Positions 13,665 to 28,600 of a stretch of 64,000 nucleotides of DNA are shown piece by piece; position 1 is the first letter of the stretch, and every line of letters starts with the position of its first letter. A model generated the notes under the pieces. The model was not told the origin of the DNA and did not search any database. It worked only from the letters and a program-made list of their open reading frames with translations. This stretch comes from Microglena sp. YARC (lineage: Eukaryota > Chlorophyta > Chlorophyceae > Chlamydomonadales > Chlamydomonadaceae), in contig CM039464.1 of assembly GCA_022414725.1 (NCBI GenBank), positions 57,270,681-57,334,680 of the forward strand, read 5' to 3'. The position numbers and the translations under genes were made by a program.

Positions 13665-16600
13665 ATCACACACACACACAACCTCCACCCCAGCTTCCAC
13701 CCAGTTCTCCATGATGACATTAAAAACTCGGCACTCGCTTCTCACCCGGTACGCATCTCGTTCAGCCACAATAGCCGCAATCTCATTCTCCTTCAATCCC
13801 CTGGGGGCCGGCGGCTGAATTTGTGAAGTTCCTGCAACAGCCAGTCAAGGATTTATAATAAAGGAATTATACTATAGGCCAGGGGTAGTCAAGTAGGCTA
13901 GAGGTACTTGTTCATCCACCAACACGCAAGGTCAAATACACACATGTAGAGTGTGACCTGGCCTAGCCTAGGAAGCTGAGCCTCCACCCCACCTGGGTTT
14001 GTGTATGATACAGTCCACGGGTAGCCAGATAGGCTAAAGGGACGATTTTGACCTGGAACAACGAAGTCCATTCTATACCTGAGAGGTGTGACTTGGCCTA
14101 GCCTACAAAGCGGAGCCTTCACCTAACCTGTGCTTGTGTATGATACAGTCCAGGGGTGGTCATATAGGCTGAAGGAACTTGTTAGGCCTGGAACAATCAA
14201 GTCCATCCTGTACATGAGATCTGTGACTTGGCCTAGCCTAGTAAGCCGATCCTCCACCCCACCTGTGTTTGTGTACGATATACTCCTAAGGTAGCCAGAC
14301 AGGCTAAAATGACTTGTTCGACCTAAAACAATCCAGTCCATTCTGAACATGAGAGGTGTGACTTGGCCTAGCCTACAAAGCGGAGCCTTCACCATACCCG
14401 TGTTTGTGTATGATACAGTCCATGGGTAGCCTGACAGGCTAAATGGACTTGTTCGACCTAAAACAATCCAGTCCATTCTGTACATGAGAGGTGTAACTTG
14501 GCCTAGCCTCTAAGCGGAGCCTTCACCCCACCTGTGTTTGTGTATGATACAGTCCATGGGTAGCCAGACAGGCTAAAATGACTTGTTCGACCTAAAACAA
14601 TCCAGTCCATTCTGTACATGAGAGGTGTGACTTGGCCTAGCCACAAAGGGGAGCCTTCACCATACCCGTGCTTGTGTATGATACAGTCCATTGGTAGCCA
14701 GACAGGCTAAATGGACTTGTTCGACCTAAAACAATCCAGTCCATTCTGTACATGAGACATGTAACTTGGTCTAGCCTCTAAGCGGAGCCTTCACCCCACC
14801 TGTGTTTGTGTATGATACAGTCCATGGGTAGCCAGACAGGCTACCACTGGAGGGAATTGTCTAATCTCGGACAATCAAGTTCCATTCCAAACGTGAGTTT
14901 TTTTCTTTTTAGAAAGGAGGCTTCAAGGGATTTGGCTAGGTCCAGGTAGTGATTTGGGTTGGGCAGCACGAAGGGGTTGGGGGTTTGGGTGTGAGGGCAG
15001 CGGAAGTTTTGGCCAAATCAGGGTCCCAGGTAGTAATTTGGGTAGGGCGGCCCGAAGGTTTTTGGGGTGTGGGAGTCAGGGTAGCGGAAGTTTTGGCCGA
15101 AACGGGGTCCCAGGTACTGATTTGGGTAGTGCAGACCCAAGGGTTTGGGGGTTTGGGTGTCTGGGAAGCGGAAGTTTGGGCCAAAACGGGGTCCCAGGTA
15201 GTGATCGCTATAGGTTGCGGAGACAAGTTCTATGCAGCGTCGCATGTGTCGCTAAAAATTGGCGGAGAGTGATCGCGACGGAGCGACAGGTGGCAATGGA
15301 AGCTAGTTAGTTACGAAACCGTTGGTTGCATGTCAGGCTTCATCGCGGTCAGACGGATGCAGATGGGTGGTCGGTCGGTCGGACGGACAAATGCGTTAAC
15401 ACGCAGGCTCCCCCTTGAAGAGGGGGCCTCCGCCAAAAAAAAGCCCTGTCGTACCTGTGAAGTGCGACTTGGCCAGTGCGTGTTGAACTTCCACTTCGGT
15501 GCTCTGATTCTCAGCCTCGACAACAGCCAGCTTGGTCTGTGCAGCCTTCAGCTTAGCTAGCGTGGCGACAAGTTTGCGCATCAGCTCCCGGTTCTCAGCT
15601 ACCAGTGCTGCCATGGTTGCATTACTCCTTTGCATACTGTCTGACTTTGACTTGGCCGGGTCATCCTTGCTTACACTTGGGACAGGTGCACCCGGATCAG
15701 TGTTCATGGCCCTGTGAGAGACGGAACAAGGACAAAACATTATGGGTATGGGCAAGGCTTTGGCGTAGGTGCGTTGTCCGTGCTTACACCTGTGACAGGA
15801 TTGGGAGGTGCACCCTGATCATTGTTTTTTGGCCCTGTGAGAGACAGAACAAAGACTAAACAATATGGGAGTGGGCAATTCTGTCGGTATGGACACGGCT
15901 TTGGCCTACAATGGTTGAAACAAGGAATAATGAAGATGCAAATGGAAAAAGATACGCTGCGGCTGACTCATCCATGATTACTCTTGGGAAAGGTTTGGGA
16001 GGTGCACCCTGATCATTGTTCTTGGCCCTGTGAGAGAAGGAACAAGGACTAAACAATATGATATTATAATAATACAGATATCGATACAATGATATGTACA
16101 AAGCTTTGACGTTGCCAAGCCATCAATGCTTACACTAGGAACAGGTTCAGGAAGCTCGAACATATCACTTTTCTTGACGTACACGAAAAAGAAGGAAGGA
16201 CACGCTATGGCATCAGCGGCTGGTATCGATCAAAAACGTAATTTGCGTAGAAGCTTCTAGGCTAGAAGCTCCCCTGGGTATGATTGCCATGTTTATATGA
16301 TTGGTATGTACTATTTATGCAAATGTATGTATGTATGTTCTAAAAAGCAATGATAACACCTGGTGGGCCGTGGTATTAAGGGAACCCGTCGTACGCGGGC
16401 AGAGAACGGTCTACCACCTCGACTGGACAAGCTACCATCGCGGTTGACAACCCAGGGTGACCGTAGGGGGAATCGACCCCCCGCCCCCGCTTTGTTTAAG
16501 CGATTTGGTGTACCTCTAGACCAATCATATCACTCAAACGGGCTGTCTGTTGTGCAAATGTGAGTCAAACAGACACCTAGACAACCAGGAAGCTAACATA

Positions 16601-19600
16601 AACCAAAACTTACCTACGCAGCTCTTGCTGTAGCTGCTGTGGCTGAGCTCTCAATATCAACTGCTCTTATTATTATCGGTTATGCATAGAAGCTTCTAGG
16701 CTAGCTCTTCTGGGCATGATTGCCAAACAGACACCTAGACAGCCAGGAAGCTGACATCTAACCAACACTTTCTTATGCAGCTCTTGCTGTAGCTGCTGCT
16801 GCTGAGCTCTCGATATCACTCCTCTTGTTATTATCGGCTAGGCATAGAAGCTTCTAGGCTAGCTCTTCTGGGCATGATTGCGAAACAGACACCTAGACAA
16901 CCAGGAAGCTGACATCAAACCAACACTTTCTTATGCAGCTCTTGCTATAGCTGCTGTTGCTGAGCTCTCAATATCAACTCCTCTTATTATTATCGGCTAG
17001 GCATAGAAGCTTCTAGGCTAGCTCTCCTGGGCATGACTGCCAAACAGACACCTAGACAACCAGGAAGCTGACATCAAACCAACACTTACCTATGCAGCTG
17101 TTGCTGTAGCTGCTGTTGCTGAGCTCTCAATATCACCTCCTCTTGTTATCATCGGCTATGCGTAGAAGCTTCTAGGCTAGAAGCTCCCCTGGGTAGGTAC
17201 TATTTTATGCACATGTATGTGTGCACGTATGTATGCTCTATGCTATGCAAATGTGAGCCAAACAGACATCTAGACAGCCAGGAAGCTGACATGAAACCAA
17301 CACTAACCTATGCAGCTCCTGCTGTAGCTGCTGCTGCTGCGCTCTGAGCATCACCACCTCCTCTGCCTGCGATTGTAGCTCCTGGCCCATACTGCTTATC
17401 TGTGATTTGAACATCAACAGCTCCTCCATCAGCTTAGATGATTCTGCACGACTGCTGGCCAGCATCTCCTGGGTATGGCTCAGACTGGATCGTTCATTAG
17501 CCAGGGCTGCCTCAGCCTCCCTGATCGCCAGCTCCAGCTCCTACGAGGACAGGGTACATAAGCATGACATTAAGGCATTGACATATTTTAGACGGCTCTA
17601 CCGCTGCTTAGTTGTAGCTCCTGGGCATGACTCAGACAGGATCGTTCATTAGCCAGAGTTGTCTCAAGTTCACTGATCACCAGCTCCTACGAAACAGGGT
17701 ACATAGGCGGGACATTAAAGTGTGTTTGTATTGTTTAAGGCTGGATCGCAGCTTAGTTTTAAATCTCCTGGGCATGGCTCAGCCTGGCACATTTATCAGC
17801 CGTTGTTGTCTCAAGTTCACTGATTGCCAGCTCCAGCTCCTACGACCCATGGTACACAAGCAGGGCATTAAGTTGTGCTTATATTTTTTAAGGCTGGACC
17901 GCAGCTTAGCTGTATCTCCTGGCCATGGCTCAGCCTGGCACATTCATAAGCCAGTGTTATCTCAAGTTCACTGATCGCCAGCTCCAGCTCCTAGGACACA
18001 TGGCACATGAGCATGACATTAAGGTGTTCACATTGTTTTTGTGGCTGGACCGCTGCTTAGTTGTATCTCCAGGGCATGGATTAGCCTGTCACATTCATAA
18101 GCCAGTGTTGTTTCAAGTTCATTGATCGCCAGCTCCAGGTCCTACGCAACATGGTACATAAGCAGGACGTTAAGGTGTGTTTGTAATGTTTAAGGCTGGA
18201 ATGCAGCTTAGTTTTAAATCTCCAGGGCATGGCTCAGCCTGGCACATTCATTATCCAGTGTTGTGTCAAGTTCAGTGATCGCCAGCTCCAGCTCCTACGC
18301 AACAGGGTACATAAGCAGGGCAGTAAGGCGTGTTTGTATTGTTTAAGGGTATGTGATAGGGAGGCAAGGCAGACTTGCAGTGCTGATGCTGTTCTGGATT
18401 AATGTAGCTAATAACTAGCTACAGACGGAGACTGGCCAGATGGCTCCGGAACCAGAATAGCTATGAAAAGGGGGGTCTTCAAAAACAAACAAAAACCCTG
18501 AACAAACCTTCTCTTCCATGTCCCACCTTGACCTGGACAAGTCTTTTAACTGTCTAATCTGCGTAGTGTGCTCCCTGGTTTCCATGGGTGTTGCTGAGGG
18601 GGACTTGGAATTATAAGAAGGTGGGCAGCCCAGATTTGGCTGAAGAACCACGAAACAAGTCATAACCAGCGATCCACATAGATATATAGGATTCAGTGTT
18701 AAACCGGTTGAGTCCTGCTACCCAATTGATTTGTCATATTTTGGCTCACGATAACGCTCTGTGCACATCGGCACTATGTGTACCGCCACGCAACATGTTC
18801 ATCCATTCATCTGTAGTAACCTCCAACACAGAATCTTAGCCCGCTTCAGTGATATAGATTGGTCTAGTTGTACACCAAATCGCTGAAACAAAGCGGGGTC
18901 GGGGGTTCGATTCTCCCTACGGGCACCCTGAGTGTTGCAGGTCGTTGTCAACCGCGATGGTAGCTTGTCCAGTCAAGGTGGTAGACCGTTCTCTTCCCGC
19001 GTACGACGGGTTCCCTGAAGTCCACGCCCCACCAGGGTTTATCATTACTTTCAAGACAGAACAGCCAACATACCTTCTCTTCGGCGTCCCACCTTGACCT
19101 GGACATCTCTTTTAACTGTCTACTAGGGCCCAGGGCTAGGGCCCAGCCCAAACCCAGTAAGACCGTATGCTGACAGCACGCACTCTCTAATCAAGGTAAT
19201 GGCTTGTGGAGGTACAAATCAACGCTTTAACACAGAAGAGCCAACACATCTTCTCTTCAGTGTTCCACCTCGCCCTGGACATCTCTTTTAACTGTCTACT
19301 AGGGTTCAGGGCTAGGGCCCAGCCCAAACCCAGTAAGACCATATGCTGACAGCACACACTCTCTAATCAAGGTTATGGCTTGTGGAGATACAAATCAATG
19401 CTTTAACACAGAAGAGCCAACATACCTTCTCTTTGGCGCTCCACCTCGTCCTGGACATCTCTTTTAACTGTCTACTAGGGTTCAGGGCTAGGGCCCAGCC
19501 CAAACCCAGTAAGACCATATGCTGACAGCACACACTCTCTAATCAAGGTTATGGCTTGTGGAGGTACAAATCAATGCTTTAACACAGAAGAGCCAACATA

Positions 19601-22600
19601 CCTTCTCTTTGGCGCTCCACATATCCCTGTGAGACTTCGCCGCTGCATCCAGGGTTGTCATTCTATTCCTTTCAGCATGCTGCTCCATTTCCACAAGATC
19701 CCTCTTGAGACGGGAGATCTCCTGCACCATGGCCACACAAATGAAAAGCAGCCAGTATGTACATACTGTGACATGTGTTCACGATGTGTGTATGTATGTT
19801 ACAGTCCAGGGGTAGGCCAAATAGGCAAAATGGACTTTCCCAACTGTGACAGGAAGGGCTTAACAGAAAAAACATTGATGAACCGAACCCCAAACAATCG
19901 TTTTACAGACAGGGCCCTGGGGTAATGCTACAGTGATAATTTAATTCTGCAATTGTGTGTCCATGATGATGGTGATGGTGACCAGGTTGGGAGCAGGAAG
20001 AGATGGGAGGATGGCCCTGATAGATGTCATGTTACTTTCATAATGTCATGTCATTATATCACCGGCTGCAATAGATGTCATGTCATTTTCATCACTAGCT
20101 TCCCCGGATGCGAGATCGAAGGAACCTTCCCATTTGCTTGCACCCAGGAAGGCTACTGTGTGTGTTGCTTTCCCAGACCGCTACTGCGTCTGAGTACGGA
20201 CTACCGTGCGACAGCACGGATGAAAGTTCTCGACCTCTTTTAAGTGGGCAGGTCAGAAATCGTGAACAGAGCAACGGGTTTGAACACCCCAAACAGACTG
20301 CCAAAGCTGATAGATACTACTGTACCAACCACGCCTGAACTCTTACCATGGCCATCCTATCGTCAGGGGCGGGCTTCCCAGCACGGATTCCCCTGTCCTC
20401 CACATCCTGCTCATCTTGCATAGCGCGGGAGACAGGCAAGGCCATGCTAAACCTCTCTTGCTGCTCATCTTGCAGCTCTCTGATACGCCTCTGCAGCCCT
20501 GCTTGCGCCTCCACGGACTCCTCCAATTGGTTGCGCACAGCATGCAGTTGAATCGACACACCATCCAGCTGTGCATTGAGTGATATCAGACGGGCCTCAG
20601 AGGATGCGCAGCGAAGCTGCAGCTCCTTAGAGGAGCTCTGGTGAGCACTCGACTCTGCCTCGGCAATCCGAGCGCTCTGGCGTTGAAGCTCAAGCTCTGA
20701 GGTTAGCTGCTGCTCTTGGGCATGAGCATCCACTAAAGCAGCAGACATGTCTTGCACCTGAATACAGTGATGTGGAGTTATCTTAACATCACTCTTAATA
20801 TCAGCAAAGCAACATGCATGTATTGCACCTGAATAATGTGATGTTAAGTTATCTTAGCATCTCTCTTAAGATCACCAACCCAGCAGACATGTCTTGCACC
20901 TGCATAATGCGATGAGAAGTTATCTTAACACCACTATTAATATCACCAAAGCAGCAGACACGTCTTGAAACCTGAATAAAGTGATGTGAAGTTATCTTAA
21001 CACCACTCTTAATATCATCAAAGCAACAGGCATGTCATGCACCTGAATAAAGTCAAATTAAGTTATCTAAGCAACACTCTTAATATCACCAAAGCTGCAG
21101 ACATGTCGCTCACCTGAATAAAGCGATGTTCAGTTATCCTAACATCACTGTTAATATCACCGAAGCAGCTATATCTTGCAGCTGAAAATGTGAAGGTAAA
21201 CTATCGTAATATCCTTTCCCCCCTCCTCTCTACCCACCACCACCTGCATACCCTCCCGGTTACCCCCACTCCCCCCTCCATGGTATGTATTTCCCGTTGT
21301 TTTCTCACGAGGAAAGTGCAAGAGCCCTCCTAGTTCCCCTGTCACCCCTCCTCTCCGCCCACCACCACCTGCATACCCTCCCGGCTACCCCCACCCCGGT
21401 ACCTCCACCATTAACTTCAAGCTTAATATTTGTTGGGGAACAGTTCACCTAGTGTTAGTTCCAATGTGCCCCTCCTCTTCATCTCTGCATTTTGGTTATT
21501 CAGAGTTGGGTAAGTATTTTGGCCTAGAAGGCTGCCCCTGGACTGTAACATACATGCAAGCATGCATTTGCGTAGGTAGAACTACACACGGTGGGCAGTG
21601 TGTGTATGCATGCACGCATACATAAATACACACATGCATACACTTGCATAACAGAGAGCATACATATGCACATACATTTGCACAACATAGAACATACATA
21701 CATATACACACGTTTACATAATATAAAACATACCTACACACACGTTTACATAATATAAAACATTCCTACACACACATACATTTGCATAACATATAACATA
21801 AATACATACACATACATTTGCGTAACATAGAACATACATACAAACATACATTTGCATAACATAGAGCATACATAAACACATACACATTTGCATGGGTGAG
21901 AACATGCATACACTCACACATACGTTTGCAAAACGGAGAACATTCACACACACACACACATGTGCATAACATAGAACATGCATACACACACACATGTGCA
22001 TAACATAGAACATGCATACATACACATATATTTGCATAAAATATAACATAAATACACGCATACATACATTTGCATAACATATAACAGAAATACACGCATA
22101 CTTGTATTTGCATAACATATAACATAAATACACGCACACATATATTTGCATAACATATAACATAAATACACGCACACATATATTTGCATAACATATACAT
22201 GAGAACATATACATATACCTGAGAACATATACATATACACATCCATACAAACATACCTGCTGCTCAGATCGATCCAGCTCGGCCTGTAGCTGGTCCAGCT
22301 GGAGGAGTTTCAGATCTAGGGCGGAGCGGACGGTCTCGTGTCGATTGTCGGCAGCCTCAAGCTGACGCCGTACAGCTGTCAGCTCCTTGTGTAAAGACGT
22401 GAGGATGTCCTGATGCTGAGTACTGCTGCCGTACTGCATTCCCATGGCAGTGTGTGTGTGTGTGGTAGGGGTGGGATGGGGTGGGGTGGGCATTACAATG
22501 TCAGTGTGTGGGTGTGGGTGTGGGGTGGGGGGCAGTTAACTCAGTGCTGATGCAGGGTGGGAGGTTGGGGGGGGGGACATTCCCATGTCAGTGTGTGTGT

Positions 22601-25600
22601 TTGTGTGTATGCTGAGTACTGCTGCTGTACTGCAGGTGACAAAGCAGGGGGCTGGAGTGAGAAGCAAATAAACACATACATAGTACGCCTTATAACGAGG
22701 CGTGAGGCTGAGGGGGCCAGCCCGTTTGGATTTCTGTTGCTACTGCAAATGACGGATAGCAGCCAAATTGCTGGCAGGAACCATGTTACCAAGTCCGAAT
22801 GCAGGTTATACCCAGTCTTTGTTTTTGTGCAACCCACCGCCAAATCGGCGACCCAGGTGCGACCACCGTGCGACCCTCATGTGTGCGAGTTTAGGGCGAA
22901 ATCGGCCCTTGGTCGCCACAAATGCGACCGCGAGTAAGTGATTTGTGCCCTGGGTCGCACCTTGGTCGCACCTGGGTCGCACAGGCCCAGCAAGAGCACA
23001 GGCCCAGCCCAGGTAGCTAGCTAGCTAGCTAGCTCTAAGCCAGCTCTTGTCAGAATTGAAATAACTGAAAGTGACCTCTGAGGTCAACTGCCCTAGCCAG
23101 AAAGTGCAGTAGTGCAGTTACTTCCTACCTGGGTGCATGTATCAACCAAGGCAATCTGTGTAAGCACTTGAGGACTAACCTTATAGCTTTTACTTGTTAC
23201 TATTTTGCTTGTAACTATTTTACTTGTCACTATTTGACTTGTAACTATTTTACTTGTCACTATGTTACTTGTCACTATTTTACTTGTCACTATGTTACTT
23301 GTAACCTCGCTTGTAACCATTTTACTTTTGACTATTACAGCTTTAGTCCTTGTCTTGGCTCAACGAGAGCCTGTCTATAGTAACGCAATGCATTAGCAAG
23401 GAATAATCATGCCCCAAAGTTGACAGCAATGCCCGTGATGTGCAGCCTACTCAGCAGATGTTGTGCAGGCTCCGAACCCACGCCCACCCCCCACCCCCTC
23501 TACCCGCCACCCCTACACCCGCCACCCGCCACCAAGAACCTCATGATCCACTGTGAGCACCAAGCAGTAGAGTTTGATCTAAATCACGTCGGCACAATTC
23601 AAGCCAACAGCTGGGCTGCAATGTCGATACGCATCCATCCTCCCACCCTCCAGAATAAACATGCTTGTCAACAGACTTTACTGGAAACAAAAACAAGAGG
23701 ATATAGGCGCAACAGGACATAAAATAAATCAAAACAATGAAACTTACTTCATAGTCAGTAGTTGCTTTTGTACCCCCACACCCACCCCACACCCTCCACC
23801 TGCAACCCCCACATGCTCCAAAAACAAAAGCAAGAGGATATAAGTGTAACAGCACACAATGAATACATAAACTTACTCCAAAGTTAGTAGTTGCTGCTTG
23901 TGTTGTGGAAGCTTTTGAAGTTGAATGAGTCCGGATGTCCAAGTTGCCTTGCATCTCTTTGTTCACTCGCTCCTGGGCCAAGGCAATACAAATAGGATTA
24001 TCGTTCACTTGCTCCTGGGCCATGGCAATACAAATAGGATTACTGTTCACTTGCACCTGGGCCAAGGCAATACAAATAGGATTATCGTTCACTTGCTCCT
24101 GGGCCATGGCAATACAAATAGGATTACTGTTCACTTGCACCTGGGCCAAGGCAATACAAATAGGATTATCGTTCACTTGCTCCTGGGCCATGGCAATACA
24201 AATAGGATTACTGTTCACTTGCACCTGGGCCAAGGCAATACAAATAGGATTATCGTTCACTTGCTCCTGGGCCATGGCAATACAAATAGGATTACTGTTC
24301 ACTTGCACCTGGGCCAAGGCAATACAAATAGGATTATCGTTCACTTGCTCCTGGGCCATGGCAATACAAATAGGATTACTGTTCACTTGCACCTGGGCCA
24401 AGGCAATACAAATGGAATTACTGTTCACTCGCACCTGGGCCAAGGCAATACAAATAGGATTATCGTTCACTTGCTCCTGGGCCAAGGCAATACAAATAGG
24501 ATTATCGTGCACTCGCTCGTGGGCCAAGGCAATACAAATAGGATTATGGTTCACTCGCACCTGGGCCAAGGCAATACAAATAGGATTACTGTACACTCGC
24601 ACCTGGGCCAAGGCAATACAAATAGGATTATCGTTCACTCGCTCCTGGGCCAAGGCAATACAAATACAATACAAAAATGATTATCAGGATGATTTTGTAC
24701 CATGGCAGCTACTAGATTCTTCGATGCCTTTGTATGAGTCCATCAAATGTCCGTCGTTAATTGTGATTAAGGCACCGTTGCCTGTTTAACTTCTGGAACT
24801 ATAGTAACAAGAATGCCTGGTGGGGCGTGGTATTAAGGGAGCAAGTCGTTCGGAGGTAGAGAACGGGCGGCTACTTGACCTGGGCATAGCAACCATGGCA
24901 GTTGACAGCGACCAGGAGGGCTCACGCTTACCAGAGGGGATTTGAACCACCAAGCACCTGCTTCTTCCAGATGAATGTTCAACCAGTCAATCATTCACCC
25001 AAACGGTTCTGGTACTTTATATATGTGGGCAACAGAGTATAAGCAACAAGCGGATGAAAGCACGCTTTCATATGATACACTTGTTACAACATACGATACA
25101 CCGGATTCACCAGTGGATGGCAGGTATCTAGTAGTGAGTGACATGAGAGGGTACAAGCTATCACGGCCACATCATAAGGCTTAGCAGGGGCAATACACTA
25201 CAGCTACATCATAGGTTACACTGTCAGCTTCACCATAGGCTACACTGTCAGCTACATGGTAGGCTGCATAGTCAGCTGCATCCACCTACCTGCTTTGAGA
25301 GAAAATCCTCTGCCATTCACCAGTGGATTCACCAGTGGATGGCAGGGATCTGGTTGTGAGTGACATGTGAGGGCTGTGTCTGCGTTTAAAAACAGACTTC
25401 ATCACTTATTGTATCCTATTTAAGCATCGATGTTGATGATGTCGTTGACGATGATGATGATGATGATGATGTTGATTATGATGATTGCATTATTCTCGTG
25501 CTCTATCGAACTCCACTTGTGAACACACACCTGATGTGCTAGCTCCTCCTCTGCAATGTTGGCTCGCTTCACAGCTTGCTCTAAGCTCAGCTGTAGGCTC

Positions 25601-28600
25601 TCCAGTGTCTCCAGTCTCTTCCGATTGATTTGATCACTCGCCTGCAAACGCGAACGGAAAGAAATACGTTAAATGTGAACATGAATGATCTCCTGTATCC
25701 AACACTCACTGGACTCATAAACATTTCCCGTAAACCTTACGTACAAACCTGATTAGAGCACAAACTCCTAAATCGCACCCATCAACCTTACTTATAGACC
25801 TGATTAGAGCACAAACTCCCAAACCTTACCCATCAACCTTACTTTTAAACCTGATTAGAGCACGAACTCCTAAACCTTACACATGAACCTGATAAAAGCA
25901 TAGGCAGGATGAAGTTGTTAGTCACAACCAGTACTCAAAAATATTGAGGCAGGCAGAAAGGCGCCCAGAATGTCACCGGACCCGGGGGTATCGATAGATC
26001 ACATGATCTCCTACCGGAAACTAGTTACCCAATATGGTATATCTCCTAACGCGTCATATATGTCATATCATATACCGTCGTACCATACACACCAATAATC
26101 TAGATACCCAAGATGGGCCATGCCGGACTTTCTATGGCTCCTGGCATCCTCCTGAGGCAGGCAAAGAGATAATCTTCTTTACAACAGCCCCTGCCCACCA
26201 GAGCCTTGAAGATAGCCTTGGAAGCCGCTAAGGCATGCTCCTCTGCCCTCTGCCTGTCCTACCCATCCTATCCCCCCCCACACACACACCCACCTCAGCT
26301 TCCCAATATAGAGAACGTTTCCTCTCGAAAAGAGTGACAGAAATGCAAAGGCTCAAACGAATCCAGAATTGTCATGATCATCAGTAGCCACCTCAGCTTT
26401 GCTGAGTTCCTTATCGAGCTGAAGCTCAACTTCTGTCGCTTGCTGCTTATGACATTTAGTTATATTTTCATTAAGTTATATTTAAATTTAATCATATTTT
26501 CATTTAGTTTATTTAAATTTAGTGCAAGTCTAGAGGCAGGAAAATATATGCATAATAGCCTTTGCAACTGCCACGTGCCTACCTCGGCTTTGTTGAACGC
26601 CTCATCAAGCTGCAGCTCGAGTTCCATCACTTGCTGCTTGTGAAATAAGTCCAAATCTAGATGCAGGAAAATAGATGCATAAAAGCCTTTGCAACAGCCA
26701 CCTGCCTACCTTGGCTTTGTTGAGCGCCTCATCAAGCTGCAGCTCAAGTTCAATCACCTGCTGCTTATGACAATAGTCCAAATCCATAGGCAGGAAAATA
26801 GATGCATACAAAACTTCGCAACAGCCACGTGCCTACCACAGCTTTGTTGATCGCCTCATCAAGCTGCATCTCAAGTTCCATCACTTGCTGCTTGTGACAC
26901 CAGCCCAAATACAGAGGCAGAAAATGGATGCATGAAAGCCTTTACAATAGCCACGTGCCTACCTCGGCTTTGTTGAGCACCTCATCAAGCTGCAGCTCAA
27001 GTTCCATCACTTGCTACTTGTGACACTTTTCCAAATCCATAGGCAGGAAAATATATGCATAAAAGCCTTCGCAACAGCCACGTGCTTACCTCTGCTTTGT
27101 TGAGCGCCTCATCAAGCTGCATCTCAAGTTCCATCACTTGCTGCTTGTGACATCAGTCCAAATCTAGAGGCAGGAAAAATGATGCATAAAAGCCTTTGCA
27201 ACAGCCACCTGCCTACCTCGGCTTTGTTGAGCGCCTCGTCAAGCTGCAATTCAAGTTCCATCATCTGCTGCTTGTGTCGCTTGCTGTCCTCTGTAACTTT
27301 ATGCACGTTGCTCTGGTGTGCATAAAGAGCCTTGGCATGCATGCTCTCAAGTTGGAAGGCCCTGCGTATATACATTCCAAACATTAGGCTCAAACATTAT
27401 ACGTGTATTACATTCTGAAGTGTCCGGCATACATTTATAAACGACGTGTGAGCATATGTTTCAGAACAAATATACAACTTCTATTCGGACGAGCTTACAA
27501 GTGCATGCTCTTGAGTTGGGATGATCTGCGTACATACAGTCAAGATCCCCTGGTTCCAAGAGAATCGTATTGTACGCATAGATGTATGTGACAGTGCAGA
27601 GTTATATCATACAATATATTGATGTATGGTGTGATATTGAACTTGACACCCGAACTCATACAGGGAGTCAGGTCACATGCAAGATAAGGTACGTCACTGA
27701 GGATACTCAAAGGCTGACCCTGCCACTGTTTTTTGCGACGCATTGCAAATTGAGCAACTCGGTGCGACCCCAGTGCAACACACTGTCTTCCAACCCCCAG
27801 GGGCTCCGCGCAGACCGCGTAGCTGAGTTTTTTTCCTGAGAATGGAGAATTCTGAGAGTGATTGGAAATTTGACCTGAAAAGTGTAGGTACCAAGTACAA
27901 ACTACGAGACCCAGATCTAAATCATCCCATGAATTGCTATAATGTACGATTCTTAGTCTTAGTCAATGTTTCAGGCCTGCCATACCGCCCTACATTGCAA
28001 TCGCTGCTTCCAGGTCTGCAGACAACATAGAGTTGTCATGCTTCAAAGACACAAGACCCGCCTATCCAACGTGAACCTCCGACTTCTGCAGGTCTTACTC
28101 CGCCTTTAGTTCTGAACCCTTAGTCGGCGCCGTGTGTGTACGGAGTCCCACTTCATGGTGTGAAATAGAATAAGAAAAAACTGCTCCGGATAGGAGTCTA
28201 CTTCAGTTTTAAGCTCCATGGATGCATAATGTTGCCTGGCCTTGCAACCATAAGACGCCTGATTGTACGATTCTAAAAAGAGAATGTTTCGGGCCTGCCG
28301 TACCGCCCTACCTTGCAATCGCTGCTTCCAGGTCTGCAGACAACATAGAGTTGTCGTGCTTCAAGGTCACAAGCTGCTCCTGATAGGAGTCTACTTCCGC
28401 TTTAAGCTTCATGGCTGCATCATGTGACTGTGACTGCTCTTGAGCTTGACTCCAAGACTGCTGGCTCTGGCCATGGACCGGATCGTGAGTAGAGACTTGG
28501 TTAGAGGTCGAGGCTCCGCCTGGGACAGCTCCAGACTCAGTTGCAGCAAATGTGAAGTCAGTCTCTGTCATATCTGTGTGAAACAAAAGCATGCAAGGAC

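Noticed and set aside
21496..22493. Cys/Tyr/Met-rich minus-strand ORFs resembling membrane proteins
   Set aside because: They come from the ACATACATTTGCATAACATA minisatellite; only the exon 35 part (22257-22433) is supported.
23973..24674. The long minus-strand repeat ORF as a single large coding exon
   Set aside because: It is continuous with exon 33 but follows the acceptor-border array pattern of the other introns, and the NPICIALAQ peptide lacks the coiled-coil character of the protein. Kept as an alternative 5' extension only.
23925..24789. Plus-strand ORFs of 251 and 284 codons with 14-residue repeats
   Set aside because: Both are shadows of the 42-bp array; they start and end in intron and have no splice or start context.
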